From: Bacillota bacterium
Lineage (GTDB): Bacteria > Bacillota > Clostridia > Peptostreptococcales > Anaerovoracaceae
NCBI GenBank assembly: GCA_019420305.1
Contig: JAHZHL010000029.1
Location: 186,001-250,000 of the forward strand
Direction: 5' to 3'
DNA length: 64,000 nucleotides
How positions within the stretch are numbered: position 1 is the stretch's first letter; every line of letters starts with the position of its first letter. Below the pieces are notes generated by a model that searched no databases, had not been told where the DNA came from, and saw nothing but the letters and a program-made list of their open reading frames with translations. A program made the position numbers and the translations under genes. This document shows, piece after piece, positions 25,955-35,953 of the stretch.

Positions 25955-28186
25955 CTATACTGCTGTATGGAATGTCCGTTCAATCACTTCCTTCTGGTGC
26001 GCCCTGGAAAGCGCGTTAAACCGCACCGCGTATCCGGACACACGGATCGTCAGATTCGGATATTTCTCCGGATTATGATAGGCGTCGATCAAGGTATCCC
26101 GGTTCAGCACGTTAACATTCAGATGATGGGCTCCCTTTTGGAAATAGCCGGTCAGAAGATTCACCAGCACATCTCTGCGGGCTTCCGGAACTTTCCCCAG
26201 GGCTTCCGGTACAATGCTGAAGGTATTGGAAATTCCGTCCTGGCAGGTGTTCCAGTCGATTTTGGCGACCGAATTTAAGGACGCGATAGCTCCCTTTTCA
26301 TCCCGGTTGTGCATGGGATTCGCTCCCGGCGCGAAAGGCGCGCACGCTCTTCTTCCGTCCGGCGTGTTTCCCGTCTTTTTCCCATACATTACATTCGATG
26401 TAATCGTCAGCACCGACAGGGTGGTAACCGCGCCGCGGTATGCCGGCTGTTTTCTCAGTTCCTGAATGGATTTCTCGCTGATGGCCACAGCCAGTTCATC
26501 CACGCGGTCGTCATCGTTTCCGTATTTAGGGAAGGTTCCCTCTGTACGATAATCTACGATTACCCCGTTCTCATCTGTAACCGGATATACCTGGGCGTAT
26601 TTAATCGCCGAAAGCGAGTCTGCCGCGACGGAAAGCCCCGCCACGCCAAAGGCCATCAGCCGCTTGGGTTCTGAATCCAGAAATGCCATCTGGGAGCGTT
26701 CATAGTCATATTTATCGTGCATAAAATGAATGATGTTCATGATTCTCGCGTATACGCTCATCAGCCATTCCAGATAGATGTTATACCGTCTCCAGACTTC
26801 TTCAAAATCCAGCGCTTTATCCTTTGGCATCGGCTCCATCTGCGGTCCCAGATGCTCGCCGGTCCGTTCATCCACTCCGCCGTTAATCGCCAGAAGCAGG
26901 CATTTGGCAAGGTTACACCTGGCGCCGAAAAACTGCATCTGCTGTCCCATCTGAATCGCTGACACACAGCAGGCGATGGAATAGTCGTCTCCATAGGCCG
27001 GCCGCATCTTGTCATCGTTTTCATACTGGATGGAATCCGTATCAATGGACACCTGCGCGCAGAATTTTTTGAAAGCTTCCGGCAGGTTTTCAGACCAGAG
27101 TACCGTCAGGTTCGGTTCCGGCGCCGGCCCCAGATTATACAGTGTATTCAGCACCCGGTAAGTATTTTTCGTCACACGGTGTCTTCCGTCCGCACCGATT
27201 CCTCCCAGCCCTTCTGTGATCCACATAGGATCGCCTCCGAAGAGCTCATTGTACTCTCCGGTCCGCAGGTGTCTGGCCACCCGCAGCTTCAGAATGAAAT
27301 CATCTACAAACTCTTGGATTTCCTCTTCCGTGTACCTGCCTTCCGCCAGATCCCGCTCCGCGTAAATATCAATGAAAGTGGCCGTTCTTCCAATGGACAT
27401 GGCCGCCCCGTTTTCTTCCTTCAATCCGGCAAGATAAGCGAAATACAGCCACTGAATCGCTTCCCTCACATCCCCTGCCGGCTTTGAAATATCATATCCG
27501 TAACTCTGGGCCATGGTTTTGATTTCCTTTAACGCCGCAATCTGATTCCAGATTTCCTCCGACAGCCGAATGTTTTCCTCACTCATGATGGTTCTGGAGG
27601 AAATCCGATCATGGTCTTTTTGTTTTTCCTCAATCAGACGGTCGATTCCGTAAAGGGCCGCTCTCCTGTAATCGCCGATAATCCGCCCTCTTCCGTAGGC
27701 ATCGGGAAGCCCGGTGATAAATCCCAGATGTCTTGCTTTTTTCATTTCCGGTGAGTAAGCTTTAAACACGCCGTCATTATGGGTCGTCGTATAGCGGAAC
27801 ATAAAGTCAATGTTTTCCGGAAGGGTTTCCCCAAACTCTTCCAGCTCCTGTCTCACCATGCGAATTCCTCCAAAGGGGCAGATTCCCCTTTTTAGCGGCT
27901 CGTCTGTCTGCAGACCCACGATGAGATCCTTTCCTTCAAGAATATATCCCGGCTCAAAGGCGTTAATCCGCATAATCCGGCTGGCGTCCACTTTAAGAGT
28001 CCCGCCTGCCTTGCGTTCCGCCTCCAGCAGCTCATTTACCTTCTGATTACATGCTTCTGTCCTTGCTGTCGGTCCTTTCAGAAAGCTTTCATCTCCATCG
28101 TAAGGATGGTAATTCCGGTTGATGAAATCGTCTACATTGATTTCCTCTGTCCATCTGCCTTCTTCAAATCCCTTCCACTGCTCCAT
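25955..28186 (-). CDS. pflB: Formate C-acetyltransferase (pyruvate formate-lyase)
   Basis: A 743-residue glycyl-radical enzyme converting pyruvate and CoA to acetyl-CoA and formate. The adjacent catalytic cysteines C406-C407 ([12 protein letters not shown]) are diagnostic of genuine PflB; other glycyl-radical enzymes have a single Cys. The radical glycine is G718 in [27 protein letters not shown] precedes ATG 28186. It has its own sigma-54-like promoter (28253-28269) and paired sites (28397-28432), so it appears induced together with the pyruvate-forming aldolase operon. No pflA activase is adjacent, so activation must come from an activase encoded elsewhere. Confidence 0.96.
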   Translation of the reverse strand: MEQWKGFEEGRWTEEINVDDFINRNYHPYDGDESFLKGPTARTEACNQKVNELLEAERKAGGTLKVDASRIMRINAFEPGYILEGKDLIVGLQTDEPLKRGICPFGGIRMVRQELEEFGETLPENIDFMFRYTTTHNDGVFKAYSPEMKKARHLGFITGLPDAYGRGRIIGDYRRAALYGIDRLIEEKQKDHDRISSRTIMSEENIRLSEEIWNQIAALKEIKTMAQSYGYDISKPAGDVREAIQWLYFAYLAGLKEENGAAMSIGRTATFIDIYAERDLAEGRYTEEEIQEFVDDFILKLRVARHLRTGEYNELFGGDPMWITEGLGGIGADGRHRVTKNTYRVLNTLYNLGPAPEPNLTVLWSENLPEAFKKFCAQVSIDTDSIQYENDDKMRPAYGDDYSIACCVSAIQMGQQMQFFGARCNLAKCLLLAINGGVDERTGEHLGPQMEPMPKDKALDFEEVWRRYNIYLEWLMSVYARIMNIIHFMHDKYDYERSQMAFLDSEPKRLMAFGVAGLSVAADSLSAIKYAQVYPVTDENGVIVDYRTEGTFPKYGNDDDRVDELAVAISEKSIQELRKQPAYRGAVTTLSVLTITSNVMYGKKTGNTPDGRRACAPFAPGANPMHNRDEKGAIASLNSVAKIDWNTCQDGISNTFSIVPEALGKVPEARRDVLVNLLTGYFQKGAHHLNVNVLNRDTLIDAYHNPEKYPNLTIRVSGYAVRFNALSRAHQKEVIERTFHTAV

Positions 28187-28252
28187 TGCTTATACCTCCT
28201 TCAGATTTGCAATATAAATTTATTTTGTATTCTGTATTCACAGATAGATAAT

Positions 28253-28269
28253 GGCAATAAGTATGCCAA
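28253..28269 (-). promoter_or_regulatory. Sigma-54-like promoter of pflB
   Basis: The minus strand reads TTGGCATACTTATTGCC: TGGCAT-N5-TTGCC, with the invariant GG and GC at the right distance. It lies about 67 bp before ATG 28186. Confidence 0.75.
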
Positions 28270-28391
28270 CTTTTCTTTTCTATGGAAAATAAAAATTTAT
28301 TTCTCTGATCCCTTTACATTTCAGATGTCTGGGAGTTTCCCGCCGCTCCTGTTTCCTCTCCCGCTTCCGGTCTGCTTTTATTGCAAAAAAT

Positions 28392-28437
28392 AAAACAATG
28401 CAAAGTACAATGGACACATTGCACTTTGCATTGTTTG
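28392..28437 (-). terminator. MFS-gene terminator that also holds paired activator sites
   Basis: An 18-of-19 inverted repeat (arms near 28395-28413 and 28418-28436) followed on the minus strand by TATTTTTT lies just after the MFS stop: a strong intrinsic terminator. The same arms contain AATGCA-AAG-TACAAT (28397-28411, 10/12) and ATTGCA-CTT-TGCATT (28418-28432, 11/12), 21 bp apart and about 148 bp above the pflB promoter, so the DNA likely doubles as an activator-binding region. Confidence 0.75.
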
Positions 28438-28462
28438 TTGGCGTCAGGCAGATATTACAAAA

Positions 28463-29656
28463 TTACAGCATCCGCCGTTTTCGGCTCTGCGTCATAAATA
28501 CAAAAAAGAGCACAATTTCCACCAGTACCAGAATTCCAGTAGACAGATAGGTGAGACGCAGCCCGAATAAATCAGCAATATATCCTCCCAGTACCGGCCC
28601 GACAGCGCCGCCGGCGCCCATGAATCCCAGCATCAGTCCGGCGGTTGTTCCCGATTTTTCCGGATACCGTTCAACCGCCATGTTCATGATAAACGGTGAC
28701 ATTGGCCCGTAACAAAGTCCGATTACAAAAAGACTGGTTAGAACAACTGCCGGATGCTCCAGCCAGTTCATGGCTATCAGCAGAATTCCTCCTATGGCGC
28801 ACAGAACCGGCAGGATTACCTGTCTTTTTTCATACAGAGCGCTGAAAAGGAATCTTGAAATTGTCATCGCCGCCCAGAACCCGGAAAGCGCGGCCGCGGA
28901 ATAACGGCTGTCCTCTAAAACCGTAGAAAAAAAGGTATCTATAAAACAAGTCGTATTATTCTCCACGATCATATAGATCCCAATCATTAAAAAGGCTCCT
29001 ATAAGAAACCGATCCCGAAAATTCAATTTTCCGGAACTTTGATCGCCGGAGTTCGGCATGGTCCTGTGAAAGTTTGCAAAAAATATGGAAATCCCACCTG
29101 CCGCCGCGAAAATCAGACAGATCCAGAACAGTACTCGCCAGTTAAGGCCCCACTGATTGATGGCAAGATTTACTACCAGCGGCGAAATTACCGCCCCAAA
29201 GCTGAGACAGCCCTGCATAAGGGAAATATATCGGCCGGAGCGCTGTCCAAAGACATCTGACAGCGCCGCGGTGATTGTTGTTTCCAGACTTCCGAAAGCA
29301 AATCCGATTAGGACCACTCCTGCCAGCAGCATACTCATCTGCAAAGATAAAATACTGACTATGGAGCCGCATGCAAACAGCAGACAGGCGCTTACAATCA
29401 CCTTTTTCTTCCCGATTCGATCGGAAAGCGTTCCCACAATTAATGGCGCAATGGTAACCGCTACAAACTGTACTGTGACAATACTTCCCATTGTTGTCTG
29501 CGACAGTTGAAATTCATTGGCTGCTTTCAGCAAAATAAACTGCAGCCCGCCGGTTTCAATTCCAAGCAGGAATCCGATAAAGCAGATCGAACCTGCCAGA
29601 AAATGGTCCGCCCTCAAAGCTACACGGGATTGTACTCCCTGATTTTTTTCTTTCAT
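28463..29656 (-). CDS. Major facilitator superfamily transporter
   Basis: A 397-residue inner-membrane transporter with about 12 hydrophobic segments and the MFS loop 2-3 motif (VGTLSDRIGKKKVIVSA). ATG 29656 is chosen because AAGGAG lies 6 nt upstream; an upstream in-frame start lacks a site. The C-terminal MGAGGAVGPVLGGYIADLFG resembles drug or organic-acid MFS carriers. It is followed by the terminator at 28392-28437 and preceded by an amino-acid permease gene. Substrate not determinable; it may move pathway intermediates. Confidence 0.85.
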   Translation of the reverse strand: MKEKNQGVQSRVALRADHFLAGSICFIGFLLGIETGGLQFILLKAANEFQLSQTTMGSIVTVQFVAVTIAPLIVGTLSDRIGKKKVIVSACLLFACGSIVSILSLQMSMLLAGVVLIGFAFGSLETTITAALSDVFGQRSGRYISLMQGCLSFGAVISPLVVNLAINQWGLNWRVLFWICLIFAAAGGISIFFANFHRTMPNSGDQSSGKLNFRDRFLIGAFLMIGIYMIVENNTTCFIDTFFSTVLEDSRYSAAALSGFWAAMTISRFLFSALYEKRQVILPVLCAIGGILLIAMNWLEHPAVVLTSLFVIGLCYGPMSPFIMNMAVERYPEKSGTTAGLMLGFMGAGGAVGPVLGGYIADLFGLRLTYLSTGILVLVEIVLFFVFMTQSRKRRML

Positions 29657-29674
29657 CTTTTTCTCCTTTTTGTT

Positions 29675-29732
29675 CCTATACACGCACGCGCCCCCAATAC
29701 GGTGAAACGTACAGGGGGCGCATGTATATAGG
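29675..29732. other. Imperfect GC-rich hairpin before the MFS ribosome site
   Basis: GCGCCCCC (29688-29695) pairs with GGGGGCGC (29714-29721), and outer CCTATA.../...TATATAGG extends it. No U tract follows on the minus strand, so it is not a typical terminator; it may pause transcription or affect MFS translation. Confidence 0.55.
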
Positions 29733-29757
29733 TACTATTGTGAAAGGAATTGCGAAG

Positions 29758-31188
29758 TTATTGTCGTCCAATTCTCAGATAAATTTCCGGATTGCGTTTC
29801 TGAAGATGCCCTGCGTAACTATATCCCAAAACAAAAACAACAGGAATGAAAATGCAGAGCCCAAGTGATACGCCGAAGGATGCGCCTATCAGCATATCGA
29901 CATTTGTCAGAGATAATATGAGCAGAACTAACAGCCCAATCAGTCCCAAAACCGGAGCAATCACTTTCCTCCAGAGGCTCAGGTCGGTTGTGTGGTTTTT
30001 AAAGTAGACCAGAATCGCAAGGGAAACCAGACACATCAGAACAATGACGGTCATCGCTCCCAGTCCGTTAATTCGCATATACAGTACATAAGCTACAACT
30101 CCTGCCGGATCAAATCCTGTCCCGCACATAATTGCCAGAACAAAAATAACCTCCAGGATCGTTACTGCTACCGAAGCCATATAAGGAGATCCGTATCTGG
30201 AATGAACTTTCGCAAGCAGTTTAGGCAGCACTCCATCTGTTCCAAATGAGAACGCATACCGCGCTACCGCATTATGCTGCGCCAGCAGCGCCGCAAAAGT
30301 CGAAGTAATAATGAAAACAGAAACACATTTGGAAAGCCATTGTCCTACAAAACTCTCCGCCAATACATTGAACAAGGCCGACGCCTCATCCAGTTGCAGC
30401 GAATTGACTCCATTCTCACCCAAAGCCATCAGCATCATAATCGAAGAAACTATATAAAATGCCCCAATCGCTATTACGGAAATATAGGTTGCCCTTGCAA
30501 TCGTTTTTTCCGGATCTTTTGCTTCCTCTCTATAAATCGTGGAAGATTCAAATCCGATAAAACACAGCGTTCCAAATAACGCCGCAAGTCCCAGATAATT
30601 GCATCCAATGCTTCCTTCCGGTGTAAATGCCGCGGTTGGAAATCCATCCGGACCCCCATCAAATCCTACCGCAATATCAAAAATCAGAATAATAATTGCT
30701 TCACATCCCATCAGAGCTACCAGAACGCCTGCCGAAATATTAACGGAAAAAATCGCTAAAATCGCAGTAATCCCAATTCCGATGAAAGCGCATACATACC
30801 ACGGAAGTTCCGGACCACCAAATTCCACAATACTTTGTCCCAAAAGACAACCAAAACCCAGCCAAGTCGAAATCAAAAGAATCGCATATCCAAAAACCGC
30901 GATAAATGCCCCTCCGAGTCCGGCCTTTTTCCCAAGTCCAGCGGTTATATACGCGTAAAAAGCGCCCGGCCGATCAACGAATTTTGTAATCGCAACATAA
31001 CCAACCGAAAAAAACAGAACTACAACAAATGGAATACAGTATCCAATTAAAACTCCATCCTGCGAATACGCAATGATAGTCGGCATCTGTCCTGCAACTA
31101 CCAGAAGCGGCGCCGCCCATGCCAGAACCGAGAAAACAATCGAAGTGACCCCCAGACTCTTTTTTAATGTCGGAGTATTTTCTGTCAT
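29758..31188 (-). CDS. APC-family amino acid/amine permease
   Basis: A 476-residue membrane protein with about 12 hydrophobic segments. The APC opening VFSVLAWAAPLLVVAGQMPTII and the loop FIGFESSTIYREEAKDPEKTIARATYISV (amino acid permease consensus between helices 6 and 7) are clear, and it ends with the tail KRNPEIYLRIGR. A paralogue with the same ETYLRIGRYD tail is encoded at 34359. It likely imports an amino acid, amine or related zwitterion by proton symport or exchange. It is bounded by the hairpins at 31222-31254 and 29675-29732. Confidence 0.87.
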   Translation of the reverse strand: MTENTPTLKKSLGVTSIVFSVLAWAAPLLVVAGQMPTIIAYSQDGVLIGYCIPFVVVLFFSVGYVAITKFVDRPGAFYAYITAGLGKKAGLGGAFIAVFGYAILLISTWLGFGCLLGQSIVEFGGPELPWYVCAFIGIGITAILAIFSVNISAGVLVALMGCEAIIILIFDIAVGFDGGPDGFPTAAFTPEGSIGCNYLGLAALFGTLCFIGFESSTIYREEAKDPEKTIARATYISVIAIGAFYIVSSIMMLMALGENGVNSLQLDEASALFNVLAESFVGQWLSKCVSVFIITSTFAALLAQHNAVARYAFSFGTDGVLPKLLAKVHSRYGSPYMASVAVTILEVIFVLAIMCGTGFDPAGVVAYVLYMRINGLGAMTVIVLMCLVSLAILVYFKNHTTDLSLWRKVIAPVLGLIGLLVLLILSLTNVDMLIGASFGVSLGLCIFIPVVFVLGYSYAGHLQKRNPEIYLRIGRQ

Positions 31189-31221
31189 TGCCCTTTACCT
31201 TCTTTCCTATCAAAATTCATA

Positions 31222-31254
31222 CAGTTCCGATCTGCAGCGTACAGATCGGAACTG
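31222..31254 (-). terminator. Perfect 13-bp hairpin after aminotransferase gene
   Basis: CAGTTCCGATCTG (31222-31234) and CAGATCGGAACTG (31242-31254) pair perfectly with a 7-nt loop. It follows the aminotransferase stop by 24 bp. The downstream U tract is weak (TATGAATTTTG), so termination may be partial with read-through to the permease. Confidence 0.6.
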
Positions 31255-31277
31255 CTTTTATTGTCAGCTGCTTCTGT

Positions 31278-32651
31278 CTACTCCGGAATATACTTGTAAT
31301 CGTTGGCTTTCATCTTCTTAAACGCAATGTCCGCAGCTTCCAGTGTTTTGGCAATATCTTCTTCCGTGTGGGACATGCTGATATACCACTTGCCGCCAAA
31401 CATGATGAATACACCCTGTTCCTGCAGGTACTGCTGGAACACTTTAACCATTTCCGGCTTGAAGTCGGCGATATCCTCTTCCGTGTAGAAAGTGCTTCTT
31501 CCGCCTTCTACGCCGAATACGGTATAGAACATTCCCGGCGCTTCTGTAATTGCCAGCGGAATATCGTATCTCTGGGCGCTTTCCACGATGCCGTCCATCA
31601 GAGTTTCCTGCACCGCGTTTCTCTTGTCATAGCACGCGAAATTGTCTTTTGCCAGAATATCCAGAGTTGTAACCGCGGCTACCTGTCCGAAGGCCCATCC
31701 GGAATAAGTTCCCGGCACTAGGATCCGGCTGCGGATTTTTTCCATTACTTCGTGTTTTCCCGCGATGCAGGCCACCGGGAAGCCGTTGGAAAGCGCTTTT
31801 CCCAGGGTACAGATATCCGGCGTTACGCCGAACATTTCCTGAGCGCCGCCGATACCAACGCGGAATCCTGTGATAACCTCATCAATCGACATAATGGATC
31901 CATATTTGTCACACAACTCCCGAATCTTTTCCAGGAAACCTTCTTTCGGGTATAGCATTTCATTATTGGCCACAACCGCTTCAAAGTGTACACCCGCGAT
32001 TTCATCATGATATTTTTCAAAGGTGCGTTCCAGCGCTTCAAAGTCATTCCATGGGAGCATGAACACTTCTTCTCCCGCGTAGATGGATCTTCCCAGGGTA
32101 TTGTATTCATAGCCTTCCGGAAGTCCCTCAGAGCTAAAGTCCGTAGTCGGTCTCGCGTTGGGATCCTTCTGACATCTTCCGCCCAGCACATTATCGTACC
32201 ACCCGCTGTAATGCTTTTCAAAACGAATGATCACCTGGCGGCCTGTTACCCCTCTCATAATCCGGAAGGCGGCCTGTACGGCGTCGGACCCTGTCATGGT
32301 AAATTTCACCTGATCGCAGCATGGGATGTATTTTCTCAGCCGCTCCGCGATTTCGATATCATAGGGGCTGAACAGCAGATTCGATCCAATGGCGGTGCCG
32401 TTTGTGTCCAGGTATTCCTTCAGTTTTTCCGTCCATTCGGGAATACAGTACCCCAGAATGTTAGGTCCCAACGCCCCGTTGTACTCAATGTATTCATTTC
32501 CATCTACATCAAACAGATGGCTGCCTTTGGCCCTTTCAATAAATAATCTATGATTTGTTACATCCATCGGCACTCTCAGCTGAGAATGTCCTCCCGGATA
32601 CATTTCCATAAACTTTTTTGTCAAAGCTTCACTTTTTTCACATTTCAGCAT
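31278..32651 (-). CDS. Class III PLP aminotransferase (GSA aminomutase-like)
   Basis: A 457-residue fold-type I PLP enzyme. MYPGGHSQLRVP near the N-terminus, MTGSDAVQAAFRIMRG (phosphate loop), the Asp of MSIDEVITGFR and the PLP lysine in CTLGKALSNGFPVA match the glutamate-1-semialdehyde aminomutase/omega-aminotransferase group. Beside an amino-acid permease and a polyol-type dehydrogenase rather than haem genes, a catabolic transaminase acting on an omega-amino or 3-amino acid is more likely. TAGGAGGAAAA precedes ATG 32651. Last gene of the permease-VOC-gldA-aminotransferase operon. Confidence 0.85.
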   Translation of the reverse strand: MLKCEKSEALTKKFMEMYPGGHSQLRVPMDVTNHRLFIERAKGSHLFDVDGNEYIEYNGALGPNILGYCIPEWTEKLKEYLDTNGTAIGSNLLFSPYDIEIAERLRKYIPCCDQVKFTMTGSDAVQAAFRIMRGVTGRQVIIRFEKHYSGWYDNVLGGRCQKDPNARPTTDFSSEGLPEGYEYNTLGRSIYAGEEVFMLPWNDFEALERTFEKYHDEIAGVHFEAVVANNEMLYPKEGFLEKIRELCDKYGSIMSIDEVITGFRVGIGGAQEMFGVTPDICTLGKALSNGFPVACIAGKHEVMEKIRSRILVPGTYSGWAFGQVAAVTTLDILAKDNFACYDKRNAVQETLMDGIVESAQRYDIPLAITEAPGMFYTVFGVEGGRSTFYTEEDIADFKPEMVKVFQQYLQEQGVFIMFGGKWYISMSHTEEDIAKTLEAADIAFKKMKANDYKYIPE

Positions 32652-32678
32652 TGTTTTTCCTCCTACCTCTCTACAGCT

Positions 32679-33785
32679 TTATACCAGCCTTTTTCCTTCT
32701 TTATACATTTTGCCTATGGCATCGGCAATTTTCATTGCCGATACCGCATGGTCAACGGTTACCTCAAATGGCAGATGGGATGTGCCCCCACATTCCGTAA
32801 CCACCTGGGCAACCTGTCGGAAGTCCTCTTCGGTCATATCCGCAAGATAAAGATCCGCAAGGCATATCGGAAGCCCTACCCTGGTACAGAACGAGTAATA
32901 TTCATCCAGTGTTTCCTTTGGCGCGCCTTCCAGAACCAGTGTCGCCAGGGAAGAAAAGGTTACATATTCTCCATGAAGCATAATTTTCTCTCGATTTTTT
33001 AAGGTCGTAAAGCCCGCGTAAAAAGCGTGATCCGTCGTGGCTCCGTTGACTTCACAGCCGATGCCGCTGATCAGTACATTCATTTCGATTACCTTATTCA
33101 AATCCTGCGACATGACTCCCTGATCCAAAGCGGTCAAAGCCAGCTCACCGTGATTCATCAGGATATCATGGATCAGATTGGAAAGGGAAAAAGCCAGTTC
33201 TGTAATTCCGCCCCCCAGTTCATTGGGCTGGAAATTCCGATAGCAGACCGGCGCGGCAACGCATTTCGCCATAGCGTCTCCCATCCCTGCCAATATAAAT
33301 TTCTTTGGAGCCTTCATGATAATCTCCGTATCAACGAGCACCATATCCGGATTGCTGGCATAAGTCTCTTCACAGTCTTCCGATCCGTCATTTTTATAAA
33401 TCACCGCGCATCTTGTAGTCGCCGCGTCGCTTGCCGCTACGGTAGGCACTACAACGACGCGCTTCTTCAGCCTTCCCGCTACTGCCTTGGCTGTGTCGAT
33501 AACTTTTCCTCCGCCCATGCCGATAATGACATCGCCGCCTTTTTCTTTGGCGATTTCGACGATTTTTTCAATTTCTGAAATCGTACAGGAACCGTTATGC
33601 TCAATAAAGGTCAGCTTGTCGCTTTCCGCGAAGCTGGCTCGGATCGTATCACCAAAATCCTTAATCCGGTTCGTACTGCCGATTACGAGAAAGGAATCTC
33701 CCAGTGGCGTCACATATTCGGCAATATTTTTTAATTCCCCATAGCCCTGTATGTACATTCCGGGGGACGCAAATAACTGTGCCAT
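32679..33785 (-). CDS. gldA: Glycerol dehydrogenase family (GldA-like)
   Basis: A 368-residue iron/zinc-dependent dehydrogenase of the GldA group. It has the NAD motif DVIIGMGGGKVIDTAKAVA and metal ligands D (GMGDAMAKC), H (TTDHAFYAG) and H (MLHGEYV). ATG 33785 is chosen because AGAGGT precedes it; a longer upstream frame overlaps the VOC gene and lacks a site. Family members oxidise glycerol, 1,2-diols or hydroxyketones, or act on amino-alcohols. Co-expressed with a class III aminotransferase, an amino-alcohol or hydroxy-amine substrate is conceivable. Confidence 0.85.
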   Translation of the reverse strand: MAQLFASPGMYIQGYGELKNIAEYVTPLGDSFLVIGSTNRIKDFGDTIRASFAESDKLTFIEHNGSCTISEIEKIVEIAKEKGGDVIIGMGGGKVIDTAKAVAGRLKKRVVVVPTVAASDAATTRCAVIYKNDGSEDCEETYASNPDMVLVDTEIIMKAPKKFILAGMGDAMAKCVAAPVCYRNFQPNELGGGITELAFSLSNLIHDILMNHGELALTALDQGVMSQDLNKVIEMNVLISGIGCEVNGATTDHAFYAGFTTLKNREKIMLHGEYVTFSSLATLVLEGAPKETLDEYYSFCTRVGLPICLADLYLADMTEEDFRQVAQVVTECGGTSHLPFEVTVDHAVSAMKIADAIGKMYKEGKRLV

Positions 33786-33789
33786 ATTT

Positions 33790-34335
33790 TTACCTCTTTC
33801 TTTTCCATGGTGGCGGGACGAGCCGTTCTGAAGTCGTTTCTTCATAGGGCAGTTCTCCCGGCTCCCATCTTATTAATTCAATTACCAGCCCCCATGTGGT
33901 GACCGTATATACCCAGTCTGTACCGCTGATGGCTCCGCCGATTTCTTTTTCCACTTCACCCATCACCAGTACATCATCCCTTTTTTTCAGGATTTCCGTA
34001 ACCGCTTCGATGTCTTCCACATAAAAACTGATGTGACATCCTCCCCGTTCACAGGGGCGTGGCGGAACCACACCCTCTTGTGAAGCATTATCATATTCGA
34101 GAAGTTCAATATTAAGCGCATCACCATGGGCAATCATGGCAAGCCGCATAGGAGTTTTCGCAGGTTCGGTTTCCCCCGGCCAGATATAACCGGCATCATC
34201 GTAAGGGCCTCCCTGAAAAATCAATCGGCAGCCGAATATATTGACGAACAGGTCCAACGCTTTATCCAGATCCGGAACAGTATATCCCACATGATCCACC
34301 GCCATCCGGCCTGGAAGTCCTCCTGTATGTTCCAT
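33790..34335 (-). CDS. VOC (glyoxalase/dioxygenase fold) protein
   Basis: A 181-residue protein with the paired beta-alpha-beta-beta-beta modules of the VOC superfamily: VDHVGYTVPDLDKALDLFVNIFG at the N-terminus and GGCHISFYVEDIEAVTEILKKRDD in the second half. A central insert (GPYDDAGYIWPGETEPAKTP) is longer than in minimal glyoxalases. Candidate metal ligands are H in VDHVG, E in NIELLEY, H in GGCHISF and E in VIELIRWE. Possible activities include epimerase, lyase or isomerase on a pathway intermediate. GGAGGT precedes ATG 34335. Confidence 0.8.
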   Translation of the reverse strand: MEHTGGLPGRMAVDHVGYTVPDLDKALDLFVNIFGCRLIFQGGPYDDAGYIWPGETEPAKTPMRLAMIAHGDALNIELLEYDNASQEGVVPPRPCERGGCHISFYVEDIEAVTEILKKRDDVLVMGEVEKEIGGAISGTDWVYTVTTWGLVIELIRWEPGELPYEETTSERLVPPPWKRKR

Positions 34336-34358
34336 ATCAAACCTCCATGTTTTCGGTT

Positions 34359-35864
34359 TTATTTCGCCATATTCTCCATCTCATCTACACTCATATTTTC
34401 CGGGTCATATCTGCCGATTCTGAGATATGTCTCCGGCTTGTTCTTCTGCAGCCAGGTCGCATAAATTACTCCAAAAGCCGCGACTACAACAAATAGTGCA
34501 ATGATCAGAACCGAACCGATTGTAGTTGTTCCCAGGAACGTATTCAGATTGATCGCGCACAGAACAACGGTAAAGCCGATTCCCAGCAGCCCGATAACTG
34601 GAGCGATGGTCGTCTGGAAGGCGGTGAACCCATACTTTTTCGCGTTCTTTCTCATGTAAACCAGTACTGCCACCGCTACGGTTCCCAGAATCGCCGTAAC
34701 GAACAGGTTGCCGATTACGTTCGGGCGGGTATAAGTGTACGCGGCGTCAAATCCGCAGATCATTCCCAGAATAACAATCAGCGCGACCCATAAAACCCCG
34801 ATTGCGATTGCCGCGACGTACGGAGAGTTCTGTTTCGGATGAACTTTGCCGAAGATTTTCGGAATTACGCCGTCCACTCCCAAAGAGTAGAAATAACGGG
34901 CTCCTACATTCTGAATGGCAAGGCCGGAGGCAAAGATAGAAACAAGGGCGATAATCTGAATCAGATGGCCGGCAAAGGGGCCCATAAAGTCCGTCAGGAC
35001 GTTGCTGAACAGATTGGCGGTTTCCGCTTCCGCCGCGGCGGTTACCTTGGCGGAACCAAAATGAGCGATAAAGCCCCATGCGCACAGCAGATAGAAAACA
35101 CCAATTCCGATAACCGCGATAAAGGTCGCTCTGGGGATCGTCTTTTTGGGTTCTTTTACTTCTTCTCTATATACGACGGTAGCCTCAAATCCATAGAAAT
35201 TTCCCATTGCGAACAGCATGGCAATGCCCAGCGTTCCTGTCGAGAGATCGATGAAGCTGAACCCGGCTCCTCCCGAGCCTGCCGGAGAGCCATTAATAAA
35301 GCACAAGGCGTCAAATACCAGCATAATCGCCGCTTCAAAGCACATTACAATAAACAGGAACTTGGCGGAAAAGTCAATACTCATAGAAGCCAGCAGAGTC
35401 GATAATACCGCGAAAATCAGTCCATAAATCCACCACGGAATCTCAGGGCCGCCGGCGTCTTCCACCAGACCGCCTACAGTAATGGCCATCAGACCCGGCA
35501 TAAAAAAGCCGACCAGAGAATAACCGATTGCTGAAATCAGCGCTGCTGCAAGTCCTACCTTTTTCCCGAGGGCATCCGTGATGTATGCGTAAAAACCTCC
35601 CGGACGTTCCATAACGGTTCCCATTTTCGCAAAACCTACGGAAAAGAAACCAAGGGTAATCAGGCAAATGATATAAATCCATGGTGCGGAGTTTCCGTTT
35701 CCGTTATCTGCGCTACCGTAAATCAGAAGCTGGGGAATAAACCCGGTTGCGGTCGACAGAGGCGCAGAAAAGGCCAGTACTGCCATTACAAGGGCTCCCA
35801 CGCCCATATTTCCTTTTAATTTCACCTGGCCATTGTTATCTGACAGTTTCTGTTGTTTTTCCAT
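34359..35864 (-). CDS. APC-family amino acid/amine permease
   Basis: A 501-residue transporter with about 12 hydrophobic helices, the APC opening VLAFSAPLSTATGFIPQLLI and the loop FYGFEATVVYREEVKEPKKTIPRATFIAV. ATG 35864 follows AAAGGAGAA; an in-frame upstream start has no site. It is the first gene of the permease-VOC-gldA-aminotransferase operon. An 18-bp palindrome (35954-35971) lies upstream instead of a sigma-54 promoter, so this operon seems to have a separate regulator. It is paralogous to the 29758 permease. Confidence 0.87.
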   Translation of the reverse strand: MEKQQKLSDNNGQVKLKGNMGVGALVMAVLAFSAPLSTATGFIPQLLIYGSADNGNGNSAPWIYIICLITLGFFSVGFAKMGTVMERPGGFYAYITDALGKKVGLAAALISAIGYSLVGFFMPGLMAITVGGLVEDAGGPEIPWWIYGLIFAVLSTLLASMSIDFSAKFLFIVMCFEAAIMLVFDALCFINGSPAGSGGAGFSFIDLSTGTLGIAMLFAMGNFYGFEATVVYREEVKEPKKTIPRATFIAVIGIGVFYLLCAWGFIAHFGSAKVTAAAEAETANLFSNVLTDFMGPFAGHLIQIIALVSIFASGLAIQNVGARYFYSLGVDGVIPKIFGKVHPKQNSPYVAAIAIGVLWVALIVILGMICGFDAAYTYTRPNVIGNLFVTAILGTVAVAVLVYMRKNAKKYGFTAFQTTIAPVIGLLGIGFTVVLCAINLNTFLGTTTIGSVLIIALFVVVAAFGVIYATWLQKNKPETYLRIGRYDPENMSVDEMENMAK

Positions 35865-35953
35865 TGTAAAATGTTCTCCTTTAAAAAATGTTAACAATAA
35901 CGAAAATTGCGCTTATCCAAGCGTAGTTTCCCAATTACCTGTTGATAATTTGG

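Noticed and set aside
25955..28186. Choline lyase, glycerol dehydratase or other glycyl-radical enzyme
   Set aside because: The Cys-Cys pair at 406-407 and the RVSGYAV glycine loop mark genuine pyruvate formate-lyase.
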